Below, piece by piece: positions 55,471 through 64,000 of a DNA stretch of 64,000 bases. The stretch spans positions 4,629,001 to 4,693,000 of the forward strand of contig JAWNZC010000406.1 of assembly GCA_035771165.1 (NCBI GenBank). The letters run 5' to 3'. Position 1 is the stretch's first letter. The number at the start of each line of letters is the position of its first letter. A program made the translations under genes and the position numbers. This DNA is from Paragorgia papillata (Eukaryota; Cnidaria; Anthozoa; Scleralcyonacea; Coralliidae). Below the pieces are notes generated by a model. That model was not told the origin of the DNA, did no database searches, and saw only the letters and a list, made by a program, of their open reading frames with translations.

Positions 55471-58400
55471 TACCGATTTTCTTTGTGTTTTCCTCGTGAA
55501 TTATTAATGATTTTTTGAAGCATACTTTATATATTGGAGTAGAACAGAAAAGTTATGGTACATTGTACTGCAACCTGTACCCAGGGACATTTCTGACATG
55601 TGGGGGATGAAAGTACCCTGGGTCAAGGCTACATGTAGTGTAGGTACTTAGATAGGGGTCCACCCAGAGTTATATAATGGGGCAAGGGCTGTGGAATGGG
55701 GCTAAGCCCCCCCCCCCCCCATCTAATAAGGGGACTAAGCCCCCCAATATCTTTGACAATGGGGCTAAAAAAAAACACCTAAAATTTGCTGGGAGGGGAG
55801 GAAATTAAATACACTTTTTATTATTATATGGATGAATTAGCCCTTCAATATAAAATATCTTCCACCATCACTGTTCAGTGAGGGGCACGCTTCCCCTAGA
55901 AGTTTCAATATATATGTAAGACCTTTGAGATACCATTTCTTCCATGTTGAGGCCATTTTGTTGATCTGTATATTAGAATGACAGTAGCAGACTACAATGT
56001 TATTACATAACACCAGCAGGAAAACATTCTGATAAAAGAATGTATCTGGGTATCTATCTTTTAACTTTTTTATAGCCTCATCACTCTTATGTCATATCTA
56101 TTTGACTCAGGCTAATGCCAGATAGACTATTTAATATTTCTAATGCCAGACCATATTATTTGTCAGAGGGGAAAAGAATCAAGGAATTGAAATATTATTC
56201 CAGGTAATCATCTATGATGTCACGTGTATGCGATCTTAATGGCATAATGACCACCAACAGTACTAAAGACAATCAATACTTACAATTTCAGACTTTTGGG
56301 ACATTTCTTCTGAGTATGCGTGTGGAATGTGGTGGACAACAACAGCTGATAGTGGCTTGAATAGCTTCAAATATTTTGTTACAATCCTGCTCACAAGGAT
56401 AGCCCAATTGTTCAAAATCTTTGCCTGTACTCTAGCATCTGGTAGAAGCTCAATCATTTGGATTTCACTGACATTTCTTTGCCTTGTGTCTCCATTAAGT
56501 TGCTGATTCTGAATCCTATCCTTAATGGCAAATTGATGAGTCCAGTGGATTTGGCGATTACTGTGCTCCTTGGTCTGAACTCTTGCTAAGATTTCATGAT
56601 CAATGTTGTCTCCAACTAATCTGTAATATATAATAAAGATGAAATGCATAAATTGTAACTATTGCGCGTGCACACACATTAAAATATCATACAGTAGCTT
56701 GTGTGTTGTCCATTTCATTATATTTGGTAGAATGAATTAGGTGCAGGCTATACTTGGCGGGGTATTAGATTACAAAAATGTGAAGACAAACGAAACACAA
56801 TCCAGATACGCATATAAATATTAACTTATAAAGTTATATGTAGAGTGTCTAAAAATCGTCTTGCGCGTACGCAGGCTAGCTAAGGCGCTAACCAAAACAA
56901 AATACTCTGCCATTTATAGCCTGAATGAAATACTAAAAGACTAGTTGTGCCATGAAAAGGTTGTAAATAACAAAACATTTCTTAGATATCCCTAGTTTCG
57001 TTAAACCACTCATCAGGGTTTTCCCTGAGATGAATGAAATACTGAAACAATTTTGAAAAGAAAGACTGAAGAGTTTAACAAATCATGGATATACGGATTT
57101 TATCATTAACGAAACGACGTAAAGGCTTGATCGAGATCAATAATATAAACAATGCATTAAATGAAAGAATACTTACTTGTATAGTGGTAACTTTGTCAAT
57201 TTCAGATCAGTCATGACATCCAGCAAGGCCACATCAGTGTGTTCAGTGTCCAGCCGCTTTTCTTTCATTGCATTCATCAGTCCTAAAATGTTAGTATATG
57301 ACTCATTCGTAAAACTTTCATACTCCTTCAAAGTATCGCAACTCAAGTCAAGGTTCGTCTCGATCTCCATGTCATCCTCTGCTCTGTGCGTGACCTGCCT
57401 GTCAATGACGTCTTTGCATAAAAGGAGGGCGCTTTTATTCTCTTCAATAGACTTTTTCCACACTTTGACCTTTGCTTCCAACTGTTTTCCCATCTTTCCT
57501 TGCAAATTCTGGAAGATTTTTGGTGACATGCAGACCCCCAAACGGTTAAGGCGGATTATATCCTCGTACTTCGTCCCGCTGTGAAAAAGTATCGTAGATA
57601 TTCGGTAATGTACTGCCGACATGGTACTCTTTCTGTTGCGCGCAATAACTGCCGATGCAAGAGCGCATGAATTTATGCATTTTCCAGCTTTTAAGTCACC
57701 CTCCTTAGTTCCACTGGCTCCCATAATACATTCATACCACAATGGGCAAAATACTCGCAGCTCTTCCAGAAGGACTCTGTTGGAGAACGATGCGATGTCT
57801 TCAGGCTCCGTCGCTTCGAGCATCGACTTTTCCTTAAAATAATTCTTAAACTCATGAGAAACTTGCTTCCTCATCGTTGTCTGAATCTCAGGTAGAAGTT
57901 CAGTATGGATAAAAATTAAGTTAGATGCAGCTTTCCAATTTTCAGAAGCGATATGTTTTATTAAGTTCTTTGTTTGCAAATCTCGCGGTTTTCTGACCAC
58001 CACGTTACCACTGGGATGTAGAATTACGACCTTGATATCTAATTCAGTTTGCTTTAAATCGTCAATGTTTAAATGTGACAAAAAATTATCTTGACAGTTC
58101 GAAGTAATATTTTCTCTCGCAGCATCGGCGCTACTAGTAGAAGGCAAACTCTCATCTGAAAATAGAGACTTCCTTGAAGACAATTTTTTACCTGGGGAAT
58201 TCACACGCTGAAACTTTGATTTACTCAGCGAGGGGCTCACGGAATCAGCTGGTGTTCTTACACTTGTTGGTCTCTTTCCAGTTTTAAAAGGAGTGTGTTC
58301 CCCTTCACCTTTTTTCACGAATGAAAAAAGATTCCCCAAATTTCTAATCTTTCGACCACAGGGGTTGCAAACGCGTGCGGATAGCCTGACGTCTTGTGCG

Positions 58401-58701
58401 ATCGTTATACCAACTCCCTTGCAAACTTCTGCAAGAACTATACCATGAGCGTCTTTTCTTTTCGAAGGTTTAAACAAGTTTTCAGAAGATAAATATCCTA
58501 CATCTTCCTTTCCTGAGAAGTTTCCGAACTTAGTTTTAAACGCGGTTTCACACAATCGACAAAAATTGTTTGGACACTGCATGAGTTCTCTCCTGGATGT
58601 CTTGCATGATTTCACTTTATAGTACTAAAATTAGCAACACGTTTGCTTGACTATGATTGGTTGTAAAGTGACAAGTCGGATCATATTTCATTTGGGGGTG
58701 T

Positions 58702-58788
58702 TTCACAAAACCAAAGAGCTCCACTGCAGGCGTTACTTCTCAGCCCTCTCCCCAGTCCCCCCAGTAACGCCTGGCTACGCAGGCTAGC
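58702..58788. repeat. Right terminal inverted repeat of the AcademH-like element
   Basis: Reads GTTTCACAAAACCAAAGAGC ... CTACGCAGGCTAGC, inverse of the left end. It is followed by TTTAGGCGTTCACTCGGGC, the continuation of the target repeat. Confidence 0.88.
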
Positions 58789-58799
58789 TTTAGGCGTTC

Positions 58800-59195
58800 A
58801 CTCGGGCTACTCATAGTAAAGCAGCTTGGCATAGCCTATGCACGAAACAGACTACGTGCACATACAGCGTGCACATATTAAGCGTTTGTTAAAAAGTACA
58901 AAATAACCTACAGTGCAATCTACAGTGCTAGATTCGGTAGATTCAAGCGATCATTAGACAACCCCGTTAAGTTTTCGCCAGCCGTTAGTGAAAGGGTTGG
59001 ATTGAACGAGCTACAAGACCGGCAAAACATTGGTGGAGCGGCCAACTGGCAGCTAACTTCACGGCGTTAATCTAGACGTGCAAACAGTTCGACATAGTAC
59101 ATATTTATCAGTATTTTTTGCATTATTTGGTGCTACTCAGTAAACAGTATATTTACTATATTACCTGTCCTAGACGATCGACAACAAGCGAACGT
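58800..59195. other. Intergenic, nothing recognised
   Basis: No gene, RNA or clear repeat beyond the target-repeat end at 58,794-58,815. Confidence 0.4.
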
Positions 59196-59199
59196 ACCA

Positions 59200-59590
59200 A
59201 GGAATGCACACACTCCAGACTGAGAAGTTGTTTTTTTGCGCGGGGAAGGTATTTTTTTCGCGAAAAAGTGCGCGGAAATCTTGCAATAAATATGCGGAAA
59301 TCTCCTTCTGGAGTACCACCGTATACCCTCAGGTCACAAATAGTTAGCGGGCCATGCTCATGCATTTTTTGACATAATACGAAGAATAAATAGTAAAATG
59401 ACAAGAAAAACAACCAGTTGGCCGCGCGGCGCACGGATATCGGTAACTTCTTGCGCACTCTAGCAACTTTTGCGCGGATGCGGAAAAATTTACCCCAAAT
59501 GCGCGGATTTTTGAAAATGTGGAGAATTTTGTGCGGGGAATTAATTCCCTGCAACAAGAAAACTTCTCAGTCTTGCACACACTCATTGAA
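59200..59590. repeat. GC-rich MITE-like repeat (TGCGCGGGG, GACTGAGAAGTT ends)
   Basis: CACACTCCAGACTGAGAAGTTGT at the left and the inverse of ACTTCTCAGTCTTGCACACAC at the right bound a CpG-rich block with repeated TGCGCGGA words. A 133-codon minus-strand open frame here has no family features and shifts with the repeat, so I do not call it a gene. Confidence 0.55.
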
Positions 59591-60549
59591 ATTATATTAA
59601 AGCTAGTGAAGCAGTTGAATCACATCGAGTTTATTTGGCGTAACTTTATTATAAACACAACAATACATAATCCAGGCAATAACGCAAATTACAAATATTA
59701 AAATTACCTCAATACATTTAAAGTTTTCCCATCTAGCGTAAATTTGAGTCTCTCAGCACGAAATGTCAACACAGCGTATAATATAGTTTTCAACGTTGTT
59801 TATGTCTCGCTCATCTTGCAGATAGTTTCCCGTAGTCAACAGGTTATCAGATTGTGAGCATGAGTAATACTTTTCGGTATTAAAATTCAATAAATCATAT
59901 AAATCGTTTATTATCAGTTTGTCTTGATCGAGACGGCGGAATATAACCCAGATCGAAATAAAAATAGCTCAGCATCGGGTCCTACTATAATTATTGCCCG
60001 AGACTGCCCGGGACTGCCCGGGAGTAAAAAATGACTGCCTAAGACGGTATATTACTGCCAGAGATGGTATACATCTATATTAGAGGCCTTATATAATAAA
60101 TAGATCCACATTTACGGCACACCGCAAACTGCAGTTCGAAATCAGCAGTTAGCCGTCAGAAGTTACGAGGTCAACGACTCACTCGATCGAGCAATAGCGA
60201 CCAGAGAACTGAAAGAAGATGGCGCATGAAATATGAGCCACAACGCGTGATCGGGATGATGCAATAATTGCAATTTGTCGACCAGAAAAATAAAAATAAT
60301 ACAGGAAAGCCACCGAAACCAGACTCGGCTACCACAGGTAGCCCGAGTAATTATTAATGATTTGATAACTACAGTTAATTTGTATACAACCGGCCCCTGA
60401 TATATATCCAGGGGAGGCGTGACCCACCATGTGGACCCGAGCAATTTGTGACTGGTGGCCCAAATAATTTGTAGATGCCTAGCTGGTTGGCCTCAATTAT
60501 TTTTTTAACACTGCAGCCTAAAACTTGAAGTGCAATTTAAATTATGGAA

Positions 60550-61400
60550 TACTGCAGTTCTATAGCGCTTTAATTGAGCGAAGGTTCTTTATCAGAGAAA
60601 CGCGTACAGTTCAATTTATTTTGTATATATTCAATTTATGTTAATTTCACTTAGTTAAGTTTATGAATTACTCAAAGACAAAGCGTTAAATCTTGTACTC
60701 TATGTCAGTATTTCAGTACTGACGAACCTTCAGTATTCCGATTTGCATTTCCAGTTCAACGTTGCCTATGCAGAACATTTATTTTATGCAATAGATAAAG
60801 CATGAGCAGCTGATCTGCATGTATGTGCCATTTACAAGGCGAGCTCGGCAAGCGAGCCGTTGTAAATCAGACGCATCTAAATAGCCATGTTTTCAAACTA
60901 TTTTTCAAGTTGGAGTGATTTTACCTTAGTAATTTTACTACAAATCTGTATGCGATTTACAGATATTGATTAAACATTCATTTCTTTTTAATTTTCTTCA
61001 TTAATTATTAATGAATTTGATATGTAATAGATAAAGCATGAGCGGCCGATCTATATCAGTCGTACTTGTGAAATGAAACAATAGAATGAAGCTAATTAGT
61101 ATCCATAACGTTTGATAAAGATCACCAAGAAAGCTAATTAGTATTCTTAACTTTTGATACAGATCACTTTGTCCAAAAGATGATCTTTATTAGTTTATTG
61201 GGATTTACAGACGTATACATGTGACTTGAATGCTACGTTTTAATTGCTTCTTAACCTCATTAATTATTCATGAATTTCACAAGTACTATTTACAGAATGA
61301 GTGGCCGTTCTGCATCGGGGTATACAGACACGGGGCGAAGCCGAGTGCCTGTATCCCGATACAGAACGGACATCTAAAACGATCCGATTTGGTAAGTTCA
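60550..61400. repeat. Cluster of palindromic repeats (GATAAAGCATGAGCGGC)
   Basis: ATAGATAAAGCATGAGC(A/G)GC(T/C)GATCT occurs at about 60,793 and 61,028. Hairpins lie at 60,832-60,872 (ATTTACAAGGCGAGCTCGGC) and 61,292-61,372 (GGCCGTTCTGCATCGGG, inverse CCCGATACAGAACGGAC). They look like pieces of one MITE family. Confidence 0.6.
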
Positions 61401-61789
61401 TTGGCGTAGTAATTTTTCTAAAAAAACGTTGTTTAAGTCGAGAAAATCAAAGCTAAAATTTATGTAAATCAAGAGGAATCTGTATCACATATACAGACAC
61501 TCATTAAACATGGCTTTCTTTGTGTTTTCCTCATGAATTATTAATGAGTTTTAGATAGTATTTTCTGAAAGTATCTGATTGAAAATACTGACAACACTGC
61601 ATGTAACTAGAAGTTAGATTATAAATATTGTGTATAGTTGTTCCTCCGTTTTTTCTTTTTAATTAGATGCAAGTACTCGCAGCTGCAAGCCTATTCCTGC
61701 GCTGACTGGAAAAGAGGGGCTAGCTTTAAAAGGGGGAATGGGAAATCGGGGAATCGGGGAATCGTCGTCGTCGTCGCGACGACGATCGA

Positions 61790-61826
61790 CGACGACGACT
61801 ACTACTACTACTACTACTACTACATG
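61790..61826. repeat. (ACT)n microsatellite
   Basis: CGACGACG words grade into about nine ACT units immediately upstream of the LINE fragment. Confidence 0.9.
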
Positions 61827-61829
61827 CGC

Positions 61830-62956
61830 ATACAATGAGCTTGCAGTTGCAAAACTAATCTATTCATTCGGAGTGATCAAGTGGACAAGGCAAGAATTGG
61901 AAGAGCTGGATACAACAGGAAGGAAAATAATGCATATGGCGCAGTGCCTCCACCCACGAGCTGCTTTTGAGAGATTATACTTAAGTCGAGATCAAGGCGG
62001 ACGAGGCTTGTTAAATATTGTGGAAATGCACGACCGAATTAGCGTTGGGATGGCCACTTACATAAGTAACAGTGACAGTAAATTTATGGAGAGCGTAAAG
62101 GAGCATGAAATAAGTAAATGGGCAGGAACTAGAATGAAGGATGCAGTGACAATACTAAATCGATAAGGGTTTGACGCTACTAACAGATGATGGCTGCCTC
62201 ACCATAAATAATGAAGTGATGAAACCGAAGAGGGCAAGTAATGTTATAAAGAAGAAAGCGAGGAACAATCGGATGGAAACGCTAAACGGAAAAAGTCTTC
62301 ATGGACAACTCTGGAAAACTATGCAACATCAAAATGCAGTTAAAGAAAGTTGGTTGTGGTTGAAATATGGACGGATTGCGTCGAACACAGAAGCAACATT
62401 AATGGCCATTCAAGATGGTGTAATGTGGACTAGAAATTATCAAAAGGTAATTGGAGTACAGGATGTGGTGGATAAGTGTAGGCTTTGTGGTGAACCAAAA
62501 GAAAACATTGCACATCTGATTGCTTCGTGTAAATGATTGTTGGGATCTGTGATTAAACAGAGACATGATGATTGTGCCAGAGCTATCTATATTAAAGCTT
62601 GCTGGGGTCTTAAATTATTAGAGGAACAACATCGTTGGTGGGAAAGACAAGCTGTACAGTGCGGTTTGGAGAATGAGGAGTGGATGGTATTATGGGATCA
62701 TACTTTTAGTACGGATCGTTCTTTGGAACATACGGGACCAGATTTATTGTTTGAGAACAAGCGGACAATGGAAGGAATCATAGTAGAAATAGGGATATGT
62801 CTGGACCAGAATTTGAAAAAGAAGCTGGAAGAAAAACGAACTAAGTATGAGAAATTGGCTATGGAACTGAGTAACTTACGTGGCTGGCAAAAATGGAAAA
62901 TTATACAAATTGTTGTAGGTGCGACTGGGATACTCGGTTCGATAAAGACGAACTAA
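61830..62956 (+). pseudogene. 3' part of a non-LTR retrotransposon ORF with endonuclease-like C-terminus
   Basis: The frame starts within the ORF at ELAVAKLIYSFGVIKWTRQE and LYLSRDQGGRGLLNI. It meets a TAA at 62,164 and shifts frame. It then continues with a CCHC-like finger CRLCGEPKENIAHLIASC, a TGA at 62,534, and a C-terminal domain (WDHTFSTDRSLEHTGPDLLF, GIIVEIGICLDQNLKKK). The C-x2-C-x7-H-x4-C knuckle followed by a PD..E-type motif is the layout of restriction-like endonucleases in R2-type LINEs. That subclass is an inference. The reverse transcriptase core is missing. It may be the 3' counterpart of the 5' fragment at 19,625. Confidence 0.75.
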
Positions 62957-63216
62957 GGAAGATACCGGGAATACAGGAGCAATCATCCCGACATTTATTG
63001 TTAGAAATGCAGAAGATTATTATATACTCAGCAGTAAATATTATGAGACATGTTTTGAACAGTGAGTAGAAAATCAGACTAGAACGTTTAGGTCTTAGTT
63101 GAACTTTAAATCTGTCTTCATTTTATGTGGTATGTAACTTCCCGGTATAGGTTACTAGGCGTTACAACTCTTATAAGACCACAATGTAATTCATTTACTT
63201 TATTTTCATTAAAGCT

Positions 63217-64000
<784 letters not shown>

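Larger units (their letters stand above)
51354..58582 (-). pseudogene. DUF6589-type zinc-finger transposase-like protein, 8 exons, one in-frame stop
   Basis: Exons in order: 57177-58582, 56284-56620, 55923-55965, 54357-54619, 53464-53665, 52838-53066, 52155-52283, 51354-52074. All are GT-AG with consistent phases (1,110 codons). The N-terminus has a ZAD-like Cys cluster (CPNNFCRLC ... VCNPCGRK). The middle has LNRLGVCMSPKIFQNLQGKM and the acidic motif LVGDNIDHEI with a downstream HWTHQFAIKDR, resembling the RNase-H-like core of this family. HIPHAYSEEMSQKSE and IPMHGDQLYEERAR follow. Two C2H2 fingers (CRVEGC...RHEIAKH and CRKRCGQVF...RHEKKEH) are each split by an intron. The C-terminus has WNRFYNKNGGKGKNISLDL. 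An in-frame TAG (51,948-51,950), where relatives carry Glu, disables it. The start ATG at 58,582 is preferred over an upstream GTG. Confidence 0.82.
46304..58788. mobile_element. 12.5-kb transposon with RecQ helicase and DUF6589-type protein (AcademH-like)
   Basis: The ends are inverse repeats (GCTAGCCTGCGTAGCCAGGC). They continue inward to TCTTTGGTTTTGTGAAAC over about 85 bases on the right and about 125 on the left, where a (TTAGGG)-containing expansion of about 38 bases sits inside. TTTAG flanks both ends (46,299-46,303 and 58,789-58,793), and the identity can be stretched to GCTTTAGG. It encodes a RecQ-like helicase (plus) and a zinc-finger transposase-like protein (minus), convergent. 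A superfamily II helicase beside such a protein is the hallmark, as I recall it, of AcademH elements. Both genes carry disabling changes in this copy. Confidence 0.8.

Noticed and set aside
59156..59557. 133-codon minus-strand ORF
   Set aside because: Lies in a CpG-rich repeat with inverse ends, has no recognisable domain and starts at a non-ATG codon.

Overview
The window is eukaryotic DNA, almost certainly from an anthozoan cnidarian and most likely a stony coral. That is an inference from its AT-rich background, its split genes with short canonical-splice exons, an EF-hand NADPH oxidase of NOX5 type, and dispersed repeats and transposon protein families I associate with coral genomes. No prokaryotic signals (operons, ribosome binding sites, CRISPR) are present.

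1-23,107: one host gene on the minus strand, a NOX5-type calcium-regulated NADPH oxidase. I could place 14 coding exons (943 codons) with consistent splice phases from the start ATG at 23,107 to 493; the last exon or exons lie left of position 1. Its introns are full of nonautonomous DNA transposons (several with clear target-site duplications), tRNA- and 5S-derived SINE pieces, a LINE 5' fragment and microsatellites.

23,160-33,290: repeat-dominated intergenic DNA: a head-to-head pair of Penelope-like element 3' ends with GIY-YIG domains, a decayed LINE reverse transcriptase, many palindromic MITEs, and one unrecognised plus-strand ORF at 32,393.

33,297-42,959: a nested pair of DNA transposons. 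The outer one is a short hAT-like element with a perfect 8-bp duplication. Inside it sits a 9.1-kb element (33,585-42,703) with terminal inverted repeats of about 1.2-1.5 kb. It encodes an intact integrase-type DDE transposase (minus) convergent with an intact, seven-exon HECT ubiquitin-ligase-like protein (plus). The long inverted repeats carry the 5' ends of both genes, so both transcription units begin with the same upstream DNA and the same first two exons. The superfamily is probably IS3EU (inference).

43,435-45,377: a coding-free foldback element with arms of about 785 bp and a perfect 8-bp duplication.

46,304-58,788: a 12.5-kb element with its own inverted repeats and a short duplication. 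It carries a RecQ-like helicase gene (plus) convergent with an eight-exon zinc-finger transposase-like gene (minus) of the family I believe is catalogued as DUF6589. The combination matches AcademH-type Academ transposons (inference). This copy is damaged: a 681-bp element sits in the helicase after motif I, the helicase has two frameshifts, and the transposase has one in-frame TAG. The 681-bp insertion itself carries what looks like a captured host exon starting a SAM-like domain.

58,800-64,000: repeats, then the 3' part of a non-LTR retrotransposon (61,830-62,956) ending near a long (CTA)n/(AAT)n tract. All exon boundaries are my own reading of splice sites and reading frames; no transcript data were available.
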